A DNA stretch of 9,340 nt from Deltaproteobacteria bacterium UBA2385 (lineage in GTDB: Bacteria; Myxococcota_A; UBA796; UBA2385), in contig DDSR01000297.1 of NCBI GenBank assembly GCA_002343455.1, positions 1 through 9,340 on the forward strand, given 5' to 3'. Shown here piece by piece: positions 1 to 7,105 of this stretch (the stretch's first letter is position 1; the number at the start of each line of letters is the position of its first letter). Made by a program: the position numbers and the translations under genes. Below the pieces are notes generated by a model, which worked only from the letters and a program-made list of their open reading frames with translations, was not told where the DNA came from and did no database searches.

Positions 1-2322
1 GGGCTGGGGAACATCGAGCTGATCAGCAGCGTAGGCATCTTGGATCGAGAGGTGCCCCTGCCGGCGGACGGTTCTGGCGGGACGCCTTCGGGTGGGCCCT
101 GGGAGCCCTTGGGGCCCCTTCCACGTCTCTGCGAGCCCGGCGAAGGCCCATGGGACTGCTACCCTGAGGGAGAGGCGGCACGGGGCAGCAAGCCACCGTG
201 TTGCCTTGACGCACGGGAACCCAAGGACTCGGCCGATCCGGGGCCGGAAGGGGAGAGACCTGACGTTGACGACTACGAACCGTTCGACCCCAGGAATGGG
301 GGCGACCCCGAGAACCCCACGGAGAGTGCCGCACCTCGGCTCGCCATCAACTTGGTCTCCTTCTATGTTGTCGAGGACCCCGTAGATGACGAGGGCCTCT
401 TCGATGACCCCGTCGACCTGGTCGACGATATCATCGGCCTGGACGCAGCTGTCATTCGGCAGCCGGGGCTCTTGAATCTGTTCTTGCCGCACATCTACAA
501 CGTCTCGGGCGCCAATGCCTCGGTGCGAATGCGAGCCATCACCAAGGGGGACTTCGAGGCTCCTATCCTTCGGGCGCAGATCCAGGGCTGTGAAGCCTGG
601 GCCCACCTGAAGCAGGTCGTCCGGACCATCAGGGATCGCGGTGGTCGCCAGAAGCTCCTGATCACCTTCATCAGCTTTGGAGGGGGCTCGGGCTCGGCCT
701 GGGACGGGGATGAACCGAAGTACATGCCCGACGGGGAAGAGTCCGTCGACCTCGAACGATCCGAACCGAAGAATGGGGCTCAGGCGAACCCGATTTTCGT
801 GCCCTGGTCCACAGAGCTGGACGGGAGCTTCGTCAAGGACCCGGTGACCGACACCAGGGTTAGCTTCGATGTGGGGGAGGGTGATTGGCGACGCTACACC
901 CTGGACCCCCACAACGGCGTCAAGCGGATCTACTTTCGGCGTCTGAGCCGCGCCTTGGGGCAGGCTCTGCAGAAGCTGGCCGCAGACTTGGACGATGAAG
1001 GTATCGATCTTAGCGACTATCTTGAAGGGATCGAGATCGGCAACGAGATGGAGATCCGCCATACCTTGACCGACCGGGCCGATCCCGCGGGCTGGGCGAC
1101 CTTCTACTACTATTGTGCCACGGCGATCCGGGCGAGCTGCGACTGGGTGCCGCTGTACCTTCCAGGTCTCGCCTCGTACGCGCTGTACGAGGATCGAAAG
1201 CAGCAACACAGTTGGGACGGGAAGCTCGGCTTTCTTCGGGACATGCTCAGAGAACTCGACTCGCTCCGCGTGGCTGGCCTGGCGAAGGGCCTCATCTTCC
1301 GCTTGGACGAGCTGGTCGACGGCATCGACTACCACTTCTACCACAACGCCGCCACGGACGAGGAGCGCATCGCCGTGCCGCTGCACTTCCTGGCCAAGGA
1401 GGTGGAGACCCTTAAGGCTGTCCTGGATGAGAAGTTGCCCAACGCCCTGCTCTCGGTCTGCGAGAGCGGGGTCAACGTCCTGTGCAGCTACGACGAGAGG
1501 GATGCCGGTGCGACCTGCGAGGCATCGCCCCTTCCGGGTGCGGCGACCCTGGCCTCCTGGAGGCCCGCCGGCGTGACCGACCCGCTGGCCTTCCAGGCCA
1601 GCAGCGTGATCACCAGACTCTCGATCGCCCTGGCATCGGGGGCCGGGTTGGCCGGCTGGCACTCCCATGTGGCTTTGGCCGGCGACTTCTTCCGGGCCAT
1701 GGGGCTGCACTTCGACCAGTTGACCCTCTCCGAGGCCAAGCTCTCGGAGTTGGGCTTCCGGCCCGCCTGGTGGAGCTTCCAGCGGTTGGCGCAGGTCGTG
1801 AAGGGGGCGACCGCGGTGAACCGGTTGGCGCCAGAGGTTTTGCTCGAACGCGACACGCTAAAGGGGGAGGGAGGCTTGCCAGCCCGAAGCTTCGTCTGGG
1901 TCATCGAGATCCAGTCCGCCACCTGGCCCGACGAGGGCGGGGTCACGGCCGACACCTCGGGCCTGTGGACGGCCTACCTGCTCTTCATCGAGCCCGGGGG
2001 GCCGGGCTGGCCTCCGCCCACCCGGGCCACCGTCCGCCTTCGGCCGACCATCACGGGCTTTCCGGGGATTGGGGGCGGTGGGCGTCGACCCATCTACCGG
2101 TTGCCGACCGTCCCCACCGGCGTCGTGAACGGAGAGACGGACGAGAATCGATTCCCATTGCCAAGCTGGTCCTCCGACCCGGTGACCACGGTCCCCTCCT
2201 CAGGCCTCAGCTCCCTTGGACCCAACTGGGAGATCGAGCTTCGGGCCGATAGCCCGCCCGTGCTGCTGTTCAGTAGCCGGCGACTCACTGTCCGGGCGAC
2301 CGACATCGAGGTCGAGGAGTAG
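1..2322 (+). CDS. Clan GH-A-like glycoside hydrolase, 5' partial
   Basis: The frame is open from base 1 with coding-like sequence, so the true start probably lies upstream. The first in-frame start is a TTG at 40, and residues here are counted from it (760 aa). Residues about 10-95 are a Pro/Gly/Asp/Cys-rich linker. A likely TIM barrel follows: a first strand at LAINLVSFY, then KLLITFISFGGG, then IEIGNEME with Glu336 in the position of the GH-A acid/base (an Asn-Glu pair ending strand 4). Next come a Tyr/His strand YHFYHN (431-436), a strand LLSVCESG with Glu475 as candidate nucleophile, and a last strand with Trp540 in GWHSH. The 139-residue spacing of the two Glu suits this clan. About 130 C-terminal residues look like a beta domain. 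The likely role is hydrolysis of an extracellular or surface glycan, but the substrate is unknown. It is the first visible gene of a unit with the next two. The fold call is inferred from motifs, and no GH family number can be given. A signal peptide cannot be judged because the N terminus is missing. Confidence 0.6.
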   Translation, partial: GLGNIELISSVGILDREVPLPADGSGGTPSGGPWEPLGPLPRLCEPGEGPWDCYPEGEAARGSKPPCCLDAREPKDSADPGPEGERPDVDDYEPFDPRNGGDPENPTESAAPRLAINLVSFYVVEDPVDDEGLFDDPVDLVDDIIGLDAAVIRQPGLLNLFLPHIYNVSGANASVRMRAITKGDFEAPILRAQIQGCEAWAHLKQVVRTIRDRGGRQKLLITFISFGGGSGSAWDGDEPKYMPDGEESVDLERSEPKNGAQANPIFVPWSTELDGSFVKDPVTDTRVSFDVGEGDWRRYTLDPHNGVKRIYFRRLSRALGQALQKLAADLDDEGIDLSDYLEGIEIGNEMEIRHTLTDRADPAGWATFYYYCATAIRASCDWVPLYLPGLASYALYEDRKQQHSWDGKLGFLRDMLRELDSLRVAGLAKGLIFRLDELVDGIDYHFYHNAATDEERIAVPLHFLAKEVETLKAVLDEKLPNALLSVCESGVNVLCSYDERDAGATCEASPLPGAATLASWRPAGVTDPLAFQASSVITRLSIALASGAGLAGWHSHVALAGDFFRAMGLHFDQLTLSEAKLSELGFRPAWWSFQRLAQVVKGATAVNRLAPEVLLERDTLKGEGGLPARSFVWVIEIQSATWPDEGGVTADTSGLWTAYLLFIEPGGPGWPPPTRATVRLRPTITGFPGIGGGGRRPIYRLPTVPTGVVNGETDENRFPLPSWSSDPVTTVPSSGLSSLGPNWEIELRADSPPVLLFSSRRLTVRATDIEVEE
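2314..2319 (+). promoter_or_regulatory. Ribosome binding site for the 2326 gene
   Basis: GAGGAG lies inside the last codons of the upstream gene, six bases before the ATG at 2326. It supports that ATG as the start and implies translation of both genes from one message. Confidence 0.55.
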
Positions 2323-2325
2323 CTC

Positions 2326-3159
2326 ATGATCGCCTACCTCATGCTGACGGCGGCCGGTGCCACCCCGCTCGAAGACCACATCCTGGACGAATACCCCTGG
2401 CAGGAGTGCTCCCCCCCGAGTGACGACACCTGGATCGTGCGCATGGGGGGGCGAGCGTGGTCCTCCACCTCCATCAGTTGGTTCCCGCAAGAGCCCGAGC
2501 CAGGAGATGCGTCGTTCGGTTTCGAGTCCGTCGCCGGGAGTTACCCTGCTCCGACCGAGCCAGACGACCACTATTTTCTGCTAAGCAGCATTCCTCTGCC
2601 GTACGAGGCGGAGATGTACTGGCGTTTTCGCAGCAGCCTGGACCATCCATCTCGGAGTCTTCAGTCTGAGTTCTCGTACGGGATGGGTGATGAGTGGCCG
2701 GAGGAGATTGTTGTCAATCAACAGTCTCTGTATCACTCGCTGTCCTACAATGCCGAGGAGGACGCAGATGCTTGGCCCTGGGATGACTACATTGTCACCT
2801 TCTGCAATTGGGATGAGGTCGCCTACGACCCTAGGGAGTGCTTCGTCGGATGGACGATGTGCATCTCCCACCTGCGGCCCGACCGCATGGTCATGGCCTG
2901 GACCATGGACGCAACCCAGGCCAGCGAGTACAGGGAGCACCTGCCCAATCCGGTGATGATGGTGTTTGATGAGATGGAACAGTATGGGATCGCGACTCTT
3001 CTCAACTTCAAGGTTGGAGAGGCGTTCACTTCTGAGAACCTCTGGTATGAAGTTGTATATCTAACTGTGTTCGGAGACAAGGCTCTAAGTGTATACTACT
3101 CCGACACCACAGAGGAGGAAGTCTGGTCCCACCTCCACTCCGACACGGGCGTCCAGTGA
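2326..3159 (+). CDS. Exported protein of unknown family, paralogue of next gene
   Basis: This 277-aa protein is rich in Trp, Tyr, Asp and Glu, and I recognise no family. The ATG is 3 bases after the stop of the glycoside-hydrolase-like gene and has a good GAGGAG site. The N terminus is mildly hydrophobic and could be a short signal peptide ending near AGA-TP (residues 10-14), although it lacks a basic n-region. Motifs in order are ECSPPSDD plus VRMG (27-41), GWT...C (175-179), HLPNP (205-209), LWYE (239-242) and YYSDTTEEEVW near the end. Each has a counterpart in the same order in the following lipoprotein, so the two are probably ancient tandem duplicates. The gene is visibly less GC-rich than its neighbours: bases 3001-3120 are about 47% G+C by my hand count. 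It overlaps the next gene by 4 bases. The product is probably periplasmic or surface-located, with unknown function. Confidence 0.75.
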   Translation: MIAYLMLTAAGATPLEDHILDEYPWQECSPPSDDTWIVRMGGRAWSSTSISWFPQEPEPGDASFGFESVAGSYPAPTEPDDHYFLLSSIPLPYEAEMYWRFRSSLDHPSRSLQSEFSYGMGDEWPEEIVVNQQSLYHSLSYNAEEDADAWPWDDYIVTFCNWDEVAYDPRECFVGWTMCISHLRPDRMVMAWTMDATQASEYREHLPNPVMMVFDEMEQYGIATLLNFKVGEAFTSENLWYEVVYLTVFGDKALSVYYSDTTEEEVWSHLHSDTGVQ

Positions 3160-3986
3160 CTCGCTGTGCCCTCGCGCTGGCGGCCCTGCTGGTGCCCGGC
3201 TGCACCCGAGACAAGCCGAAGCCCGACCCCACCACCGATGGCGGGACGCCTGCCGACGGCGGCACGACCACCGAGACCTGGGGTCCCGGACGCCCGGTCA
3301 GCTACACCTGCCCCGATCCGCCCGATGACGCCGTGCGGGTGCGGATGGGGACGGCCATCGCGCACCAGGTCTTCTACGAGTATAATGAGAACACCTGGCC
3401 GGTCCGCGTTCTGACCCCCCGCTTCCCCCTTTACGCCCTCAAGGTCCGCGGCCTCAGCTACACCGACCCCGACTCCTGCGCCGCGCTGGACGTGGAGAAC
3501 CTCTACATGCTCGACGTCCGCAACGGGGTCAAGCTCAACGAGTACGACATCGAGCTGCTCGTCACCCTGCCGGGCACCGGGGTCGAAGACTGGCTGGGCG
3601 AGCACGGCGACGGCGGCGGCCACCTGGTACGCCCCGACCGCGGCGCCCACCAGCTCAGCTTCGGCTACCACGACGGCACGACCTACCACTGGATCGACTC
3701 CCTGCCCTACGGTTGGACCCGCTCCACCGTCTGCATGGGCGAGATCACCCCCGAGTTCACTTACCTGACCGTGCTCTTCGACCCGGCCGACGGCCCCTAC
3801 ATGACCAACCACCGCAACCCCTGGACCCGCCCCCTCTGGCTGGAGATCATCCTCACAGCCACCGGCTCGGAGGAGAAGGTCGATCCCATGGACTGCGCCT
3901 CCACCGCCTCCTGCCGGAGCTGCTTCGGCACCGTCTACAGCGCCACCACCCGCGAGGACTGGTTTCCCAGCGAGAAGACCGAGTAG
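3156..3986 (+). CDS. Putative lipoprotein of unknown function
   Basis: This 276-aa protein starts at a GTG that overlaps the previous stop (GTGA), which implies translational coupling; I see no convincing ribosome binding site of its own. Residues 1-16 form a lipoprotein signal: one Arg, a hydrophobic Ala/Leu core and LVPGC, making Cys16 the likely lipidated residue. The Pro at -2 is unusual for a lipobox. A Gly/Thr/Pro/Asp-rich tether (17-47) follows, then a globular domain. That domain carries YTCPDPPDD plus VRMG (50-65), GWT...VC (186-193), NHRNP (218-222), LWLE (227-230) and VYSATTREDW near the end, mirroring the preceding protein. The C-terminal part has clustered cysteines (CASTASCRSC), possibly disulphides. 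It is probably anchored in the outer membrane or facing the periplasm. With the upstream glycoside-hydrolase-like gene it may form a surface glycan-acting group, but that is inference from context only. Confidence 0.8.
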   Translation: MTRCALALAALLVPGCTRDKPKPDPTTDGGTPADGGTTTETWGPGRPVSYTCPDPPDDAVRVRMGTAIAHQVFYEYNENTWPVRVLTPRFPLYALKVRGLSYTDPDSCAALDVENLYMLDVRNGVKLNEYDIELLVTLPGTGVEDWLGEHGDGGGHLVRPDRGAHQLSFGYHDGTTYHWIDSLPYGWTRSTVCMGEITPEFTYLTVLFDPADGPYMTNHRNPWTRPLWLEIILTATGSEEKVDPMDCASTASCRSCFGTVYSATTREDWFPSEKTE

Positions 3987-3997
3987 CTCTCCCCGAC

Positions 3998-4504
3998 CTA
4001 TCGCGTCGGCAGCAGGCGCGGGCGCATCGCCTCCTGCAGCTCCCAGCTCCCCAGCAGCGCCTCGGGCCAGCTCGCTCCCTGGCCGACCATCAGCGCGCAG
4101 GAGGCGGTCTTCATCGCCTCGTGCTGGCCGGTCAGGGTGTGGACGGCCTCCTCCCAGCCGGGGTTGTGCCCCAGGGCCAGCACGGTCCGCCAGGCAGGGT
4201 CCCAGCTTCGGGCGTGCTGGATCAGCTCGGAGAGGCCGGCGTGGTAGAGCTCCCGGCTGACCACCAGGGCGGGCGGGGGAGAGAAGGCCCCGGCCATACG
4301 CTCCCAGGTCTCCCAGGTGCGGGTGGCGTCCGAACAGATCACCGCGTCGGGGGCCCAGCCCTGGGCGACCAGCCAGGAGGCCATCGTGGGGGCGTCGTGG
4401 CGCCCGCGCTCGTTGAGCGGGCGGGCGTGGTCGTCGGCGGCGCCGCTGGTCCAGTCGCTCTTGCCGTGCCGCATCAGGATCAGACGTCGTGGGGTTCCGT
4501 TCAC
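3998..4504 (-). CDS. SixA-type histidine phosphatase family protein
   Basis: This 168-aa protein of the histidine phosphatase (phosphoglycerate-mutase-like) superfamily matches the short SixA subtype in size and motifs. LILMRHGKSDW carries the RHG signature, with catalytic His13 after Arg12. RPLNERG follows at 28-34, then CSDATRTWET with Arg62, Glu85 in SRELYHAG as likely proton donor, and LGHNPGW with the second catalytic His113. SixA proteins remove phosphate from phosphohistidine on signalling proteins; the target here is unknown. The GTG start is chosen because it overlaps the upstream stop (GTGA), sits five bases after GGGAG on the minus strand (complement of 4510-4514), and places RHG at the expected N-terminal position. 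The frame is open further upstream, but that part lies over the diiron gene and has no family character. It is the last gene of the five-gene operon and ends 11 bases from the convergent lipoprotein gene, so there is little room for a terminator. Confidence 0.9.
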   Translation of the reverse strand: MNGTPRRLILMRHGKSDWTSGAADDHARPLNERGRHDAPTMASWLVAQGWAPDAVICSDATRTWETWERMAGAFSPPPALVVSRELYHAGLSELIQHARSWDPAWRTVLALGHNPGWEEAVHTLTGQHEAMKTASCALMVGQGASWPEALLGSWELQEAMRPRLLPTR

Positions 4505-5694
4505 AGCAGCTCCCGAGCGCGCTCGTCGTCGAGCTCGCTCAGCATCCCCGCCCCCGTCAGCACATCGGCGGCGGCTCCGTCGAAGTAGCGGGCCAGTCCG
4601 GCCGCCTCGTAGCGGGGTCGCACCCGGTCGCTCAGCAGGCCGATCGCCCGCAGGTTGGGCACCAGCCGGCTGAACATCACCGTGCGGAACTGCTCCATGC
4701 CGGGGCTCTGCTGCATGAAGCTGCGCCACTGGGCGCGGCTCATCCGACCCTCGAACCACTCCTCGTAGACCTCGTAGGCCATGAAGCGGTTGCGCATCAG
4801 CAGGGCAACCTCGAAGGCCCAGTCCTCGCGCTCCTGGCGCTCTCGTGGGCTCAGCTCCAGCCGGAAGTGATCCCGCAAGGCGACGACGCCGTAGTGTACA
4901 TGGCGGGCCTCGTCCTGGATGACATTGGAGAGCAGGGCCCGCAGCAGGGGCTCACCGGTCACCTTGTACATCGTGCCGAAGGCCCCCAGCGCCAGCCCCT
5001 CGACCATGATCTGCATGCCCAGGAACTTCATATCCCAGCGCGAGTCGCCCATCAGCCCGTCGATGATCGTGTACAGATTGTCGTTGACCTGGTAGACCCG
5101 GCCCATCTTGCTCTCCAGGTAGCGCAGGAAGACCTCGACGTGGCGGGCCTCGTCCATCACCTGGGTCGCACCGTACAGCTTGCCGTCGAAGAACTGGACC
5201 GCCTCGGTGACCTGGGCGGCGGCCATCAGGGCCCCCTGCTCGCCGTGCAGGAACTGCGAGAGCATCCAGGCGGCGATGCTGTGGCCGAACTGCCTCCACT
5301 CCTTCTCGGACAGGTGGACGCCCCGGGCCGGCAGGGCGTTGAGATCGACGAAGTCCACCGGCAGCAGGGGGACCTCGGGGTTGACGGGGTCGACGTCGAT
5401 ATGCCAGGGCAGGGCGTCGGCGTCCCACTGGCCGGCCTTGGCGCGGCGATACAGATCGGCCATCTCGGGGTGGTCGTGGGGGTAGGTCCAGTCGAAGTGG
5501 GCCTGGTGGCGGGCCTGGAAGCGCGTCGGCACGCCCTGCTTGCCGCGGTGCAGGACCAGCCCCCGGATGGCCCCGGGTCCCAGGGAGCGGGCGATGCGCG
5601 GGTCCTTGACCTCGGTCAGGACCTCGACGGTCTCGCCCAGGGCGTCAAGCTGCTGGCCGAGGCGTCGGCGCAGCGTCGGGCGAGGAGGTCTCAT
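4501..5694 (-). CDS. Ferritin-like diiron-carboxylate protein, probable oxygenase
   Basis: This 397-aa protein has a full set of diiron ligands in a four-helix-bundle pattern: Glu152 (HGEQGA), Glu182 and His185 (MDEARHVEVF), Glu232 (MVEGLALG), and Glu262 and His265 (QDEARHVHYG). The spacings of 30, 50 and 30 residues and the two near-identical DEARHV motifs resemble ribonucleotide-reductase-R2-like and related ferritin-like oxidases. About 150 residues precede the bundle, including AGQWDADALPW, and about 130 follow it. The extra metal-binding His of AurF-type N-oxygenases, four residues before the last Glu, is absent (Val258), so I do not call it AurF. It probably activates oxygen to oxidise an unknown substrate, with electrons from the ferredoxin encoded immediately upstream (ATGA overlap). 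The ATG at 5694 is chosen for that overlap. A plain oxidase or iron-handling role remains possible. It is probably cytoplasmic, since no signal peptide is visible. Confidence 0.82.
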   Translation of the reverse strand: MRPPRPTLRRRLGQQLDALGETVEVLTEVKDPRIARSLGPGAIRGLVLHRGKQGVPTRFQARHQAHFDWTYPHDHPEMADLYRRAKAGQWDADALPWHIDVDPVNPEVPLLPVDFVDLNALPARGVHLSEKEWRQFGHSIAAWMLSQFLHGEQGALMAAAQVTEAVQFFDGKLYGATQVMDEARHVEVFLRYLESKMGRVYQVNDNLYTIIDGLMGDSRWDMKFLGMQIMVEGLALGAFGTMYKVTGEPLLRALLSNVIQDEARHVHYGVVALRDHFRLELSPRERQEREDWAFEVALLMRNRFMAYEVYEEWFEGRMSRAQWRSFMQQSPGMEQFRTVMFSRLVPNLRAIGLLSDRVRPRYEAAGLARYFDGAAADVLTGAGMLSELDDERARELL

Positions 5695-6137
5695 GTCAGG
5701 CGCTCTACCTCGACGGGGGAGAGCGGCCGGGCCACGCAGAGCAGGATCTGCCCGGCCGCCCGCTCGGCCTCGCTCAGGCAGCTCTGCGCCGGCATGCTGA
5801 CCTGGCCGGAGATCAGCCGATGGCGGCAGGTGCCGCAGCCTCCCACGGTGCAGGAGAAGGGCAGGTCCAGGCCCGCCTTGCGCCCCGCCTGGAGCAGGGT
5901 CTGTCCGGGCGGGACGGTCAGCGCCCGCCCCTGGATCCGGGCCTGCCAGGTCAGGGCCGAGCCGGGCGTCTCGGCCTCGTCCAGCACGGGGCGAGTCGGC
6001 CGAGGCTTGTGCCCCCAGGCCGAGGCGTCGCGGGCATGGAAGGGCGGGGGAGCGGCGCCGCGCAGCCCTGCCGTGAGCGCGGCGAGATCCCGGCGAGCTG
6101 CCGCCAGCGTGGGGGCCAGCCTGCGGGAGAGGCTCAC
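5691..6137 (-). CDS. 2Fe-2S ferredoxin-domain protein
   Basis: This 148-aa protein has a C-terminal plant-type ferredoxin domain. Cys96, Cys101 and Cys104 (SCTVGGCGTCRH) and Cys134 (ILLCVARP) give the C-X4-C-X2-C...C cluster pattern, with LPFSC before it and a LSEAE helix before the last Cys. This arrangement matches the ferredoxin domains that feed diiron and Rieske oxygenases. Residues 1-60 are an Arg/Ala/Pro-rich extension not usual in small ferredoxins; it could be a docking segment. The start is a GTG preceded by AGGTGGAGG, and it overlaps the stop of the upstream cNMP-fold gene (GTGA). It very probably supplies electrons to the diiron protein that follows with another 4-base overlap. 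No reductase is encoded in the window, so electrons must come from a reductase elsewhere. Cys120 is an additional cysteine outside the cluster motif. Confidence 0.9.
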   Translation of the reverse strand: MSLSRRLAPTLAAARRDLAALTAGLRGAAPPPFHARDASAWGHKPRPTRPVLDEAETPGSALTWQARIQGRALTVPPGQTLLQAGRKAGLDLPFSCTVGGCGTCRHRLISGQVSMPAQSCLSEAERAAGQILLCVARPLSPVEVERLT

Positions 6138-6610
6138 CCCTCCACCTGCCGCACCAGCTTCTCGTTAAAGAGGCGCAGGTCGCGGGCGATCTGGCGGGCG
6201 ATGGCGTGCTCGACCCCGACGGCGACGTCCAGATCGCTGTGGGCGAGGGCGTCGAGCGTGCGCCGGGCGAGGCAGCCCAGGCGGCCGTGGCTGGCCATCT
6301 GGCAGGTCGCGGCGCGGGGGCCGTCGTCGACCAGCGAGACCACCCCGAAGAAGTCCCCGGGGCCGAGCAGCGCCAGCGGTCCGGCGCCGGCCTCGTCGCG
6401 GTCCTTGCGGACGATCTCGACCTGCCCCTCCAGCACCAGGAAGAGCGCGTCGCCGTAGGGGTGCGGGCGGTCGCCCTCGCGCACCAGGGCCTCGCCGCGC
6501 CTGGCGGTGCGTTCGACCATGATGCGGCCGAGCAGCGCTCGCGAGCGGGCGTCCAGGTCACCGAAGAGGCTGCTGCGGGCGATCGCCTCGTCCAGGCTGA
6601 GGCTGGTCAT
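6134..6610 (-). CDS. Stand-alone cyclic nucleotide-binding-domain protein (second)
   Basis: This 158-aa protein is a single CRP/cNMP-type beta barrel: a leading helix with SLFGDLDARSRALL, then GEALVREGD (39-47), LFLVLEGQVEIV (56-67), GPGDFFG (83-89) and the phosphate-binding cassette to about 103, then a C-terminal helix. No DNA-binding helix-turn-helix follows, so it is unlikely to be a CRP-type regulator by itself. The cassette keeps Arg99 (GPRAAT), which contacts the cyclic phosphate in this family. The usual Glu of the FGE motif is Val90 (FGVVSL). It may bind a different ligand, bind weakly, or act only as a protein-interaction domain. The ATG at 6610 has AGGA six bases upstream and overlaps the stop of the preceding cNMP-fold gene (ATGA). 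It is followed by the ferredoxin gene with a GTGA overlap. Confidence 0.85.
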   Translation of the reverse strand: MTSLSLDEAIARSSLFGDLDARSRALLGRIMVERTARRGEALVREGDRPHPYGDALFLVLEGQVEIVRKDRDEAGAGPLALLGPGDFFGVVSLVDDGPRAATCQMASHGRLGCLARRTLDALAHSDLDVAVGVEHAIARQIARDLRLFNEKLVRQVEG

Positions 6611-7104
6611 CGGGGATCCTGTCCGCCGACGGCGGCAAAGAGGCGGGAGAGCCAGCCGCGGGCCTGGGGCGCCTCGGTCAGCGTGGGGCGCTCGCCCTGG
6701 TAGCTCAGCACCTTGCCGGTCACCGAGCGCAGGCGGGCGGCCAGGCTGCGGCTGAGCAGGCGGGTGAGCAGGCGGGCCCCCTTGGGGTCCTGCTGGCCGA
6801 AGCGGGCCAGGGCCTCGGAGCTGAGGATCTTGAGGGTCCCGGTGGTCAGGGCCACCACGCTGGCCGAGGCCGGACCCGGGTCGAGCAGGGCCACCTCGCC
6901 GACCCACTCGCCGGGCCCCACCCGGGCGAGGTCGATCTCGACCTCCTCGCCGGCGCGCACCGCCAGGGTGCCGGTCAGCACCACCAGCAGGCCGGCCGGC
7001 GCCTCGCCAGAGCGGATCAGGACCTCGCCCTCGGCGAAGCGGTGGTCGATCATCAGCGCCTCCAGGCGCTCACGATGTTCGGGGGGCAGGTCGGAGATGC
7101 TCAT
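6607..7104 (-). CDS. Stand-alone cyclic nucleotide-binding-domain protein (first)
   Basis: This 165-aa CRP/cNMP-fold protein is the first gene of the operon. It shows EGEVLIRSGE (25-34), LLVVLTGTLAV (39-49), GPGEWVGEVALLD (63-75) and GPASASV (77-83), then helices ending in a basic Arg/Leu-rich segment; there is no helix-turn-helix. It keeps the cassette Glu70 but has Ala79 where the family normally has the phosphate-binding Arg, the opposite loss to its neighbour. I chose the ATG at 7104 because the protein then begins directly with the domain's leading helix. A TTG at 7140 would add 12 unremarkable residues and would extend the protein over the intergenic hairpins. Neither start has a clear ribosome binding site. 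It overlaps the next gene by ATGA. It is likely a ligand-sensing or scaffold partner of the downstream redox proteins, by context only. Confidence 0.83.
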   Translation of the reverse strand: MSISDLPPEHRERLEALMIDHRFAEGEVLIRSGEAPAGLLVVLTGTLAVRAGEEVEIDLARVGPGEWVGEVALLDPGPASASVVALTTGTLKILSSEALARFGQQDPKGARLLTRLLSRSLAARLRSVTGKVLSYQGERPTLTEAPQARGWLSRLFAAVGGQDPR

Positions 7105-7105
7105 C

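Noticed and set aside
3984..4000. Bidirectional terminator between the convergent lipoprotein and SixA-like genes
   Set aside because: Only 11 bases separate the stops, and no stem with a T-run is visible there.
4505..4759. Upstream extension of the SixA-like frame
   Set aside because: It overlaps the conserved end of the diiron protein, and the GTG at 4504 has a good ribosome binding site and the correct RHG position.
4489..6168. Long + strand open frame (559 codons) across the diiron and ferredoxin genes
   Set aside because: It is antisense to genes with clear catalytic motifs, its protein is His/Gln/Gly/Val-rich with no family character, and GC-rich coding DNA commonly gives such shadows.
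5695..6561. Upstream extension of the diiron frame, which would give a 686-residue fusion
   Set aside because: This part lies over the ferredoxin and cNMP genes in another frame and is Arg/Pro/Ala-rich without motifs; the ATGA overlap at 5691-5694 marks the real start.
6134..7104. CRP/FNR-type transcription regulators
   Set aside because: Both proteins stop shortly after the cNMP barrel and lack a helix-turn-helix domain.
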